Under the pieces are notes generated by a model that saw only the letters and a list, made by a program, of their open reading frames with translations, did no database searches and was not told where the DNA came from. Positions 1-9,300 of a stretch of DNA of 11,858 bases are shown in pieces (the first letter of the stretch is position 1; the number at the start of each line of letters is the position of its first letter). The translations under genes and the position numbers were made by a program. Source of the DNA: Aureococcus anophagefferens (lineage: Eukaryota; Sar; Pelagophyceae; Pelagomonadales; Pelagomonadaceae); the NCBI RefSeq assembly GCF_000186865.1, contig NW_008705596.1, positions 304,458-316,315 on the forward strand, read 5' to 3'.

Positions 1-1
1 C

Positions 2-262
2 GTCGCGCACCCGCACCGCCTCGTGGGCCACGTCGACGACGCCGAGGACCTCCGCGCGCCCCTCGCGGCCGCGACGCCGCCGCGCGGCTCGGCCGCCGGC
101 GCCGCGGCCGCGCCGCGCGCGCGCGGCGCCGCGAAGCCCCGGCCCGCGCCCCCAAAGGCGCCGACGCCGCCGCGCCGCGCGGGGCCGCCGCCGCCGCGAG
201 CGGCGCCGCCCGCGCGCGGCGCGCCGGCGGACGCCAAGCCCAAGCGCCGCGCGAACGCGTAA
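2..262 (+). CDS. 3' end of an unidentified gene (partial)
   Basis: An open frame enters from the left edge and ends at TAA (260-262). The first visible residues, VAHPHRLVGHVDDAEDL, look like ordinary folded protein. The remaining roughly 60 residues are Ala/Pro/Arg-rich, end in KPKRRANA, and are probably a disordered basic tail. No family can be recognised. The complementary strand is also open here because GC-rich DNA has few stops, so the coding call rests on the coherent N-terminal part, the basic tail and a clean stop. It would be convergent with the VCBS gene to its right. Confidence 0.35.
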   Translation, partial: VAHPHRLVGHVDDAEDLRAPLAAATPPRGSAAGAAAAPRARGAAKPRPAPPKAPTPPRRAGPPPPRAAPPARGAPADAKPKRRANA

Positions 263-588
263 GTCCCGAAGTAGGCCTCCTGCCACACCGCCCAGTGCCG
301 GCGCAGCGGCCGCGACTCGCCGTACCGAGCGGCGCAAGGATACGCCCGCGTCCCACTCGAGGAGCTCCTTCGAAAAGTCCGAGAGCGCGCGCGCCTCCTA
401 GTAGTCCTAGCTCCCCCCGCCCTGCTATCAGCGCGCCGGTGTTTTCGAAAACCACCCTTCGGACAGGAGAGATGTGCGTGTTTGAAGCGTGCGATGTCGA
501 GACGCACCTCTCTCGGGGAAGGCCTCGCCCGCCTCGCTCGCGCGGCCGTTGTTCGCGCTCGTCTAGTCGCACTTCGTGTCGCGCGCTC
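263..588. other. Convergent intergenic stretch
   Basis: This lies between the stop of the left partial gene and the point where VCBS homology ends on the minus strand. All of it is open on the minus strand in the VCBS frame, right to the window edge, but the translation is Arg/Ala/Pro-rich with no VCBS pattern, so it is probably not coding. It contains one copy of the hairpin-like dispersed repeat (436-463). Confidence 0.5.
436..463 (-). repeat. Dispersed hairpin-like repeat, copy A
   Basis: The core GGTGTTTTCGAAAACCACC is a near-perfect palindrome centred on TTCGAA. The 28 bases at 436-463 match the reverse complement of 11419-11447 with one mismatch and one single-base indel. Weaker similarity (GAGCGCGAA and CGCGAGCGA blocks) continues for about 100 bases beside both copies. 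Both copies lie in gaps between convergent genes. It may be a small mobile element or a 3'-end signal; the function is unknown. Confidence 0.6.
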
Positions 589-1077
589 GTCTCTGGAGGA
601 CGCCGAGAGCGCGTCCACGTCGCCGTCGCCGTCGACGTCGATCGCGAAGACGACGCGGGCGCCGTCCCTCATCGTCGTGATGATGCGCTCCGCGAAGGAC
701 CCGGAGCCGTCGTTGTCGTACCAGGCGATCGTGTCGATCTCGTAGGACGCGGAAAGCGCGTCCGTGTTCCCGTCGCCGTCGACGTCGATCGCGAAGACGG
801 AGTAGGCCTCAGTCGCGTGCGCCGTGATGATGAGCTCGGTGAAGGACTCGGACCCGTCGTTCTCGTACCACGCGACCGTGTTGTCGTCATATTCTGCCGC
901 CAGCACGTCCACGTCGCCGTCATCGTCCAGATCCACGGCAAACACCGCGCGGGCGCCGCCCGCCAGCGTCGTGACGACCTTTTCGGAGAATGCGACGCTC
1001 GCGCACGACACCGGGGTGGCGGCTGCGTTCGCCACGCAGATGACGAGAAGTGCGACGCGACGCGCAGCTGCAGCCAT
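589..1077 (-). CDS. Secreted VCBS/FG-GAP repeat protein, 3' end broken or unresolved
   Basis: The minus-strand ATG at 1077-1075 opens a protein with a likely signal peptide: ARR, then the hydrophobic VALLVICVANAAA, with cleavage near residue 20. Three VCBS-type repeats follow at about residues 31-79, 80-128 and 129-163. Each carries a calcium-binding DxDxDG-type loop (DLDDDGDVD, DVDGDGNTD, DVDGDGDVD). The first two also have the AWYENDGS or AWYDNDGS strand. The third stops after LSASSRD (about position 589), where AWYEND is expected; the frame then runs on as unrelated Arg-rich sequence without a stop to the window edge. VCBS repeats form beta-propeller blades in extracellular adhesion or binding proteins. 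The break may be a truncation, or an intron I could not place. The gene is divergent from the nucleoplasmin-like gene, with 134 bp between start codons. Confidence 0.75.
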
Positions 1078-1211
1078 TGCAATGGGAGTGGGGGCAGCCC
1101 GCGAAGACCTCTAGGAATTCCTAGGGCCATGCTGAACTGCACTGAGCATCGTCGCGCCGTCAGGCGCAGCTCGCAGCAGCCTGTCGATCTCAGTATATCG
1201 CCGCATCTACG
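1078..1211. promoter_or_regulatory. Putative bidirectional promoter, VCBS / nucleoplasmin-like genes
   Basis: Only 134 bp separate the two divergent start codons, so both promoters must lie here or overlap the genes. An AT-rich TATA-like AGTATATCG occurs at about 1191-1199, very close to the plus-strand ATG. No other motif is recognisable. Confidence 0.35.
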
Positions 1212-1705
1212 ATGGCTATGCCCTCCGGCCCGGTCACGCAGTTCTGGGGAACGGAGATCAGCGCGGGATCCGCCAGCGACTACGAGCCTGATCAGGATGG
1301 TACGTCCGCGCGCCGCCGCCGCGCGCCTCCCTCGCGCGCCCGCCTCCGCCCGTCGGCGATACGACGACCTCGGCGCCCGCGCTCGTAGGCGACCTGAACC
1401 TGCAGCTGACCATGTGCTCCTTCGCCGACGCGAGCGCCAAGAAGGGCGAGGCCTACGTCGTGAGCTGCGCCGCGGACGGCGGGCCCAAGTTCACGCTCTG
1501 CGTCCTCCGCGCGGGGACGTGCGACAGCGTGCAGATCGACGTGCTCCTCGGCGTCGGCAACGAGAAGGTCGAGTTCTCCGTCTCCGGCGGCGCGGCCAAG
1601 GTGCACCTCACGGGCTACGAGGTCCTCGAGGACAACGGCGACGACGACATCTACGGCGACCTCGAGGACGGCGACGACGACGACGACGACGAGATGATGA
1701 TGATG

Positions 1706-1759
<54 letters not shown>

Positions 1760-1799
1760 GGCGCGGGCGCGGGCGGCTTCTTCAACCTGCCGCCGACGA

Positions 1800-1834
<35 letters not shown>

Positions 1835-1960
1835 TCGTCGTCCGAGGACGAGCCGCCCGTGGCCCCGCCGCCGAAGAAGAAGAGCAAGCCCGCGGCGCCC
1901 CCGCCCGCGCCCCCGGCCAAGAAGGGCGGCAAGAAGAAGGGCAAGAAGGGCAAGAACTAG
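1212..1960 (+). CDS. Nucleoplasmin-like (NPL/HD2-type) acidic nuclear protein, two exons
   Basis: Exon 1 is 1212-1299 and exon 2 is 1389-1960, joined in phase 1, giving 219 aa. The N-terminus QFWGTEISAG matches the FWGxEI/V..G start of the nucleoplasmin-like domain shared by plant HD2 proteins and by FKBP39/Fpr3/Fpr4 proline isomerases. The fold continues through about residue 110 (LNLQLTMCSFAD, GEAYVVSCA, KFTLCVLRAG, VQIDVLLGVGNEKVEFSVSG, KVHLTGYEVLED). Two long acidic tracts follow, including runs of 14 and 10 Asp plus an SSSEDE block, then a Lys/Pro/Ala-rich tail (KKKSK, KKGGKKKGKKGKN). Family knowledge suggests a nuclear or nucleolar histone chaperone. No FKBP catalytic domain follows the basic tail, so the architecture is HD2-like rather than Fpr-like. 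A second ATG at 1218 is an alternative start. Confidence 0.85.
1300..1388 (+). other. Ordinary spliceosomal intron (89 bp)
   Basis: The donor is G|GTACGT at 1300 and the acceptor is CTCGTAG| at 1386-1388. The phase-1 junction joins EPDQD to GDLNLQLT and completes the first strands of the nucleoplasmin-like domain. The intron has no terminal inverted repeat and no target duplication, so it is a useful contrast to the introners in the DUF1800 gene. Confidence 0.85.
1675..1836 (+). repeat. GAC trinucleotide tracts encoding poly-Asp
   Basis: Nearly uninterrupted GAC runs at about 1675-1690, 1714-1757 and 1801-1833 encode the acidic tracts of the nucleoplasmin-like protein. Near-exclusive use of GAC makes these tracts microsatellites, so their length may vary between strains. 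Confidence 0.8.
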
Positions 1961-2014
1961 GCGGCCCCTCGGACCGCCTAGGACGCGCGCCCCCGCCTCG
2001 GGCGCGCCACGTCA

Positions 2015-2066
2015 ACGCAAGATAGACAGAGTAGCGGGGGACGCAATATAGACAGAGCAGCGGGGG
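2015..2066. repeat. 26-bp tandem duplication in a convergent 3' gap
   Basis: Two adjacent 26-bp units, 2015-2040 and 2041-2066, differ at two bases (ACGCAAGATAGACAGAG and ACGCAATATAGACAGAG starts, each ending AGCGGGGG). They sit in the 129-bp gap between the stop codons of the nucleoplasmin-like and DUF1800 genes, so they fall in the 3' UTR of one or both. Confidence 0.8.
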
Positions 2067-2089
2067 CACAATGCGGGGAGGGGGGGGCG

Positions 2090-3947
2090 TCAGGCGCAGC
2101 CGGCGTCGTCGACGGCGACGTCGCTGGCGCCGTTCGCGGAGACGGAGTCGGAGGTGTTGAAGAGCGCGGGCGCGCAGGCGACGTCGCAGACGGTCGATTG
2201 GAGGCGGAGGTCCTGCCCGCTCGAGTCGGCGACGTTGTTTCGGAAGGCGGCGCCGCGGATGGAGACGGCGGCGTTGTTCGCCCAGAGGGCGCCTCCCTGG
2301 TTGGAGGGCCCGTTCCCCGCAAAGCCCACGTCGGCGAGGCGTAGATTCTCCTTTGAGATGGCGATGGCGCCGCCGCGCGCCGCCGTGTTCGACGCGAAGG
2401 TCGAGGCGCGCGCGGCGAGCCCCGTCGTCCCCGTCCGGGAGGCCGGGTTGCCTCCGTAGGCCTTGACGGCGCCTCCGTCGTCGCCGGCGGCGTTGCCATC
2501 GAGGCGGGCGCCTTCGAAGGCGACGTGGCCCTGGTCGCTCTTCAGGACCGCGCCGCCGGCGCCCGAGGCCGAGTTCGACGTGAAGTTCGTCGCCGCGAAG
2601 GTGCCGTTGCACTCGATCGGCACGACGCGGCGGCTCGCGTGGCGGGGGGCGGACCCGGCGTCGACGGCGTGCGCGTTCGTCGCGTGGAACTCGGGCGCGG
2701 CGACGACCTGGGCGGGAACGGAATGATGCGACGTCGCTTCGACGCGGGTCTTCCGCGCGCGCGTTCCGGAACCCGCGTCCGCGCGTCGAGGGACGATCGC
2801 TCGTCCAAACATCGGCCGAAACGAGCCGAAAACGGCCGAGATCGGAGCCTTTGAAGTCGGGCACGTCGCGCGCTTTTCCCGCGCCGGCGACGACGAGCTT
2901 CGCGGCGCGGCGCAGCGCGCGCGCCGCGTCGCCGCCGGCGTCGAGGTCCCGCGCGTAGGCCGCCTCGACGACGCGCCGCGTGTGGTTCGACAGGCGGCCC
3001 GCCGCGAGGAGGAGGTCGAGGTCGTCGACGGCCTCGCGCGCGGACGCGGCCGGCGCCGCCGCGAGGGCCGTGAGGTTGCCGTCGTAGTTCGCCGCGTAGG
3101 CGAAGAAGTCGCTCTTCCCGCAGGCGCGGCCCATGCGCAGCGAGGGCCCGAAGCCGTGGTCGCAGCTCGTACCGCCGAGGTCCACGAGGCTGTTGAGGCC
3201 GTTGGCGAAGCCGAGGAGGTAGGGCGACGTCGCGAGGAGGCCCTCGGGCGCGCGCTGGCCCGCGTCGGCGACGGCGCCCTCGGGCGCGGGGTCCAGCTCC
3301 CATAAACGCGTCCGCTATACGAATTATACGTAGGACCTCTATGCGGGGGCGAATCCTACGTCCGCGGAGGGTTCCTAGACGCCGATTTTTGGTACGGTAC
3401 CGGTTTTGGGCTTCGGGCGGCGCCCCCCGGCGAAATCGACCACCGTACTTTTTTTTTACCCCCGGCGACAGTCTGCGGACGAAAAATATAACAGCGGAGT
3501 GAGAGCATGGCGCTACCATCTCAGCGCGCTGCGCGCGGTGGACTTGCTGGGCTGCGTGCCTGACCTCACACCTGTTCGCGAGGGTCGTTTCTACGCTCTG
3601 GCCAGCGATGAAGTCGAAATTTTCTCCCGCGCTGCGCGCGGGGCGGGTGCGGCGACTCTGTGGCAGCGGCGTCTGCGGCGGCGCCGGCTGCGCGGAGCGG
3701 CCTCATTCTCCGGCGAGGGCGCGATCGCTTGCACGCCGTGCGCGAGCGACACGTGCAGCTGCGCCGGTTCTGGACCGCTACGCGCGCTGGATCCCGCCGA
3801 ATTTTTTCTCCCGCGCTTCGCGCGGCCAAGGAGGCGCTCCAGACCAAAACCGGTGCCTGGGCGCTGCGCGGGTTCATGGAGATGGTCTAGAACATGTCCG
3901 AGGAAGCCATGGACTTGCTCTCCGATATAATCTCCACGCGCGCGCGC

Positions 3948-3990
<43 letters not shown>

Positions 3991-6900
3991 CCGGCCGGCC
4001 GGCCGACCGGGGCCGGGGCCGACGGCGCAAATGGCGTCCGTCGACGCCTCTGGCTTCGGCTCTGCGTCCCCGGGGTAAGACCAGGCGTCCCCGGCGTCGT
4101 AGCGACCGTAAATGTACTTTTCCGGATTTCCGACGATGTTGCTTCTGTTTATCTAGGTTCCACTTTACTGCCGTAATTCGCCGGCGAGTGCGAGTTTGCT
4201 TGCTTTGCCGGAGTCGTCGCGAGTTTTTGCGTTTGCCGCAGCTCGATTTGCCGGCGCCGCTACTTGGGGAAACGGCGAGTTTCCGTGGTACATTGAAGTA
4301 AAGTTGTACCTCAACTTGAAGCAAACTACGATAAATTGGCTGCCAAGCCCCTCACACAACCAGCGCCGTCATCGCAGGAGGAACCGCGAAGCGCCGTAAT
4401 ATCCGCGCCAATAAAGCAGAGCTTATTTCGGTCATTTCCGCGCGTCACGCGCGCCGCGTAGTACGCGGGACGCCACGGCTTGAAGGGCCTCTCGGCCGCC
4501 GGAAAACCGGCCCGGCGGCAAACTCGCCGGCCGCAAATCATCGGCAAAGTAAAACTCGAAAAACTCGCCTCTGGAGCGGCAAAGTTTTTACGGTAAAATG
4601 GAACCTAGCTGTTTATGGGAGCTGGACCCCGCGTACTCGGGCTGGTAGAAGTTGAAGACGCTCGGCATCTTGTGGGGCTCCTCGCCGATGCGGCCGACGA
4701 GGTCCGCGAGCTCGACCTCGCGGCCGTCGCGCGTCGCGTACTCGAGCGACCGCAGCACGTGCGCGACCTTGAGGAGGGGCTCGCGGAGCGCGCCGGCCGT
4801 CGGCGCCTGCGCGCGGATCGACGCCGCTTCGGCCGACGCGTCGACGGATCGTCGTCTCTCGCCGCGCGCTCGCGTCGAAGTCGGGCGGAAGGCGCGATCC
4901 GCGCGCGGGCCGGCGCCGCGTAGACGGCGTCGGACGTCGCCTCGCGATCGAGCAGCACCGCCGCGAAGAGCGCGCCGAGGTCGCCGTACGCGCCCGAGTA
5001 CGTCGTGCCGCCGTACGCGCCGGTCCGGAAGGCGTCGACGGCCGCCCGGACGTAGCGCGGGGACGGGTTCGACGACGTCAGCCGCTGGATCATGCGGTAG
5101 GCGAGGAAGGGCCCCGCGTTCGCGTGGCGGAAGAGGTGGTCGATGAGGGCCTCGGTCTCGTAGGCCGCGTCCCGCTCGTTCGGCTCCGCGAGCTTGTTGT
5201 ACTGCGGCCTGTGTGGAAATCAAATCTTCAACCCGACTTCAATGTGCGCGTATGCGACCGTTTTGACGCGAGGTTTTCTGCCGTGCTGCGAGAACTCGAT
5301 GAGAGCAATCGATTCGTCCAAAAATCAGCCGAATCGACTTCGATTTGACCGAGATAGAGAGTTCTGAAGTTTGGTGGGGACCCCCGAAACCAGTGGTTGA
5401 TTTCCACACAGACTGCGGCGGGTTCCGGAACGAGAACCCCGCCAGGGACACGGTGGACCGCTTGTTCGCGAGGTACAGCGTCGCGCCGAAGTCGTCGACG
5501 ACCTCGAAGACGGCGTCGGCGTCGAGCGCGGCGCCGGCGCCGTAGGCGACGACGCCCGCGGCGCCGACGCCCTCGAGCACCGCGTAGGTCGCCGGGTCGT
5601 CGGGGGGCGCGACGAAGGCGCCGAGGTGGAGGCCGGCGAGGACCTCGGCCCGCGTGACGGGGCGGCCGTCGCGCGCGGCGAAGACGGCGGCCTCGGCGAC
5701 CGTGACGTTGCAGAGGCAGGTCTCGCCGCGGGCCTCGCAGCCCCCGGCGGCGCAGGAGCCGTCGTCGACCCGGGGGTAGGCGCCGCCGTCCCAGCGCGCG
5801 AGGACGGCGTTGCCCGAGTCGGGTTGGAGGTCCCACCCGGCCGCGCCCCCGTGCACGGCGGCGACGCGGCCGGCGGCGTCGACCTGGGCCAGGAGCGCGC
5901 AGGGCGCGTCGCGCCAGAAGGGCTGGTCGTTGCCGTAGTCGCAGCCGCCCGGGGTGCCCCAGCGATGGAAGCTCGCGGGGCCGCCGCAGATCGCGAGGGG
6001 CGCGGCGCCGTCGTCGTCGGAGCGCGTCGCCGCGCACCGCGCCGCGGCCGTCGCGAAGGTCGTCCGCTCGCCGGGGAAGGCGCAGGCCCGCGTGTTCGAC
6101 CGCCCGTCGTCGGCGTCGCAGCACAGCACGCTCGCGCTCGCCGTCCGCGGGTCCGCGCACAGCGTCGCCGCCTGCGCGTACTGGCGGCCGCTCGACGACG
6201 GCGTGACGACGCGCGCGTCGGCGAAGTACGCGAGCTCGACGCAGGCGTCGGGGACGTAGCGGTAGTAGTAGCGCGTCCCGTTGGCGTCGCCGGCGTCCGC
6301 GAGCTGGACGAGGCGCGGCGCGTCGACGCCGCACTCGTCGCCGTCGCAGTCGAGGTCCGCGCTCAGGACGACGGACGACGGGAACGCGCACGCCGCCCCC
6401 GCGCCCCGCGCGCAGAGCGCCGCGTAGAGGGCCGACGTCGCCGGGTCGAGGACGAGGTGGTCCAGGTCCGCCCAGGCCGCCTCGTCGTTGCCGTCGTAGA
6501 CCGGCGACGTGCCCTGGTAGACGAAGGACCCGAGGTTCTTGCGCAGGAAGGGCCGCGGCGGCGCGTCCGCGCAGAGCGGCGCGCGGTCGCCGAGGTAGCC
6601 GCCGTCGAGCGTCGCCTTGGAGAAGGGGTCCCGCTTCGCCGCGGCCACGGTCATCGGGTCGACGAAGTTCGCCTGCCAGTCCTCGTGGACGACCTCGATG
6701 TTCCGCCGGATCGGCCGCGACTCGAAGCCCGTCCAGACCCGCGAGTAGTCGAGGATGTGGTCCGTCCCGTAGGCCGGCGCGCCGGCGTCGGCGGCGCCGC
6801 CGTCGTCGAGGCCGTGGAGGCCGATGGTGAAGAGCTGCATGAGCTCGCGCGCGTAGTTCTCGTCCGGGTACGTGTGGCCGTCGAAGCGCGCGTTGCCGTG

Positions 6901-9269
6901 GAAGGTGAGGTAGCGGGCCATGAGGGGCGAGTAGGAGATCTCGCGCAGGACGTCCCGGAGGCTGCCGAAGGCGTGGCGCACGAAGATGTCGTAGAAGGCC
7001 GCGTGCGCCTCCGTCGACGCCGGCGCGACGTCGCCGTCGGACACGACGTAGACCTGGGCCAGGGCCCAGGCGCAGCGCTGGCGGAGCTGGTCCGCGGCGA
7101 AGAGGGCCGTCTCGTACCAGACGACCTGCTTGCCCGCGTTCGCGCTGCCGCTCGGGCCGTAGCCCAGCGTGACCTCGAGGCCGTCGCGGTCGTCCGGGTC
7201 GTCGCCCGAGCCGACGACCCCTTGTGGTCGAGCCACTTGGCGCGCGGGGTCGTTGGCGACCTCGCCCGGGGACCCGCAGGCCTCGAAGCCCTCGTCGGGG
7301 TACGTCGCGACGGCGCCGAAGGCCTCGCCGACGGCCACGGTCTGGAGCGTCGCGGGGAGCGACGTGAAGGGCACCGCGTCGCCGTATGTGCCGACGTAGG
7401 CGAGCCCGGCCTTGTTGTCGGCCCACCGGTCCATCGCGTGGCTCGCCGGGTAGGCGAGGACGAAGGGCGCCGCCGCGCCGCCCGCGAACTGCGCGATCGC
7501 GGCCGCGCCGCCCGGGTGCGCGGTCGTCCACGCGGAGAAGTCGTAGACGTTGCCGTGGTCGCCGTGCACCGACGCGTAGCAGGCGCCGTCGACGTCGACG
7601 ACGGCGCCCGCGAGGCCCGCGCAGGCCGCGCCGCCGTCGGCGACGACGACGGCGTCGAGGAGCGCGGCGCCGCGCGCGGCCGCGGCCGCGGCCGCGCGGA
7701 GCGCGGCGGCCGCGAGGGCGGCCGCGGCGCCGTCGGCGGCCGCCGCGCCGCCGCCGCAGTCGACGGCGGCCCACCGCGACGTCGCGCCCGGCTCGCAGGG
7801 GTCCCGGTCGGCGGCGTCGTCGCCGCCGCCGTCCTCGCGGAACCGGAGGCCGTCGACGGCGTAGACGTAGGCGCCCGAGGCCTCGTGGATCGCGCGGAGC
7901 GCCGTCTCGTTGAGGACGACGTCGACGGCCGCGAAGGACGCGGCGCCGCAGCCGGGCGACCGCACGCACGTCGCCTCGTTGAGGAACGTCCGGGCCACGG
8001 ACGGGCACCTGCGCGGGAAACCGACCGCTGGTTCGGGGCGTCCCGACCAAACTTCGGAACTCTCCGAGCTCGGTCACGTCGACGTCGATTCGGCCGAGTT
8101 TCGGACGGGTCGCGCGCTCTCGTCGAGCGCTCGACGGAGCGCCCGAAGCGCTCGAAGCCGTCGCGCGCGCTCGCGTCGAAGTCGGGTCGAAGATGCGGTG
8201 TCCGCGCGGACGCGCGCGCGCCGCCGGGCGTCGCGTTCCGCGCGGGCCGCGCGAGCGTGTTCTCGAGGGACCGGAGCCGGCGGTCGAAGGCGTAGTACGT
8301 CGCCGACGGCCCCGTGGCGTCGCGGAGGACGTAGAAGTCGAGGCCGTAGCGCGAGTAGGCCTCCGGCGGCGCGCAGGCCGACGGCACCGCCGCGAGGACC
8401 CGCGCGTCGCGGACGTGGGCGACGCCCGCGAGCTGCGCCGCGTCGTCGAGGTCCGCGACGAGCGTCGCCGGCGCCGCGGCGAAGGCGATGGCCGGGTTCG
8501 GGATCGTCGCGTCGCCCGAGCCGCAGGCGTCGGCGCGGGCGTTGAGCGCGACGTGTCCCCCGACGCGCTCCTCGGCCTCGCAGACGACGCAGGCGCCGCG
8601 CGGCGCCCCGGCGAGCGCCGGCGCGGCGTCGGACCGCGGCACGCCCGCGACGGCGAACGCGCCCGTCGCGTTGTCCGTGACGTTGAGGTCGCGGCCGACG
8701 TCGTCGGCGGACAGCGCGAAGCGCCGCCACCGCGACCCGACGTCGCAGGCGCCGTAGGGCTCGCCCGCCGTGATCTCGTCGTCGGGCGTCGCCTCGACCT
8801 GTGTGGAATTCAACCACTGGTTTGGGGCCCCCCCGCCAAACTTCAGAACTCTCTATCTCAATCAAATCGAAGTCGATTCGGCTGATTTTTGGACGAATCG
8901 ATCGCTCTCGTCGAGTTCTCGAAGCACAGCGAAAGAGTCTGGTCCAAATCGTTCGATTACGCGCACATTGAAGTCGGGTTGAAGATTTGATTTCCACACA
9001 GGCCTCGACCGTCGCGCCCGCGACGGTGAAGTGCGGCGACGACCGCGCGCGGTAGTAGGCCCGGTGCAGCGTCGGCTCGAGGGCCATCTGCGCCGCGACC
9101 CACGCGGCCGGCGACGACCCGTGGGTCTCGGCGAAGGCGCCGATCTCCGCGCGCGTCGGCCCGAACGTCGCCCAGGAGAGGAACCGCGCCGCCGCGTCCT
9201 CGGCCTCGCGGCCCGCGCGCCGCGGCGCCTCGTAGCCGTCGAGCCGGTAGGCCGCCGCGGCCGCCGGGA

Positions 9270-9300
<31 letters not shown>

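Larger units (their letters stand above)
3288..4630. mobile_element. 1.34-kb TIR element inserted in the DUF1800 gene
   Basis: The left end GGGGTCCAGCTCCCATAAAC (3288-3307) and the right end (4611-4630) are perfect 20-bp inverted repeats. A GC dinucleotide flanks each side (3286-3287, 4631-4632), consistent with a 2-bp target duplication. Removing the element plus one GC restores TAC GCG CCC GAG, that is QPEY-APEG, in the DUF1800 frame. The interior is much less GC-rich than the gene, with poly-T and AT-rich patches. No recognisable transposase was found, so it is probably non-autonomous. It contains a nested MITE, a microsatellite and a short direct repeat. The superfamily is not assigned. 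Confidence 0.85.

Noticed and set aside
295..2025. Long plus-strand frame across the VCBS, promoter and nucleoplasmin-like regions
   Set aside because: It is Arg-rich shadow translation in GC-rich DNA. The recognisable genes use other frames and the opposite strand.
3406..4078. Candidate transposase reading frames inside the TIR element
   Set aside because: Several short overlapping frames with Arg/Ala-rich translation and no recognisable catalytic motif; one ends in microsatellite-derived poly-Asp or poly-Thr.
3887..4324. Minus-strand frame with a poly-Val segment that could look like a membrane helix
   Set aside because: The poly-Val run is the (ACG)n microsatellite read on the minus strand.
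8009..8211. GT donor at 8211 for the copy-4 introner
   Set aside because: It keeps frame, but it falls in the target duplication and breaks the offset shared by the other five copies. The GC donor at 8205 was preferred; cDNA would decide.
5626..8295. 889-codon plus-strand frame opposite the DUF1800 exons
   Set aside because: Low-complexity Arg/Ala/Gly/Val antisense shadow; the minus strand has clear DUF1800 motifs.
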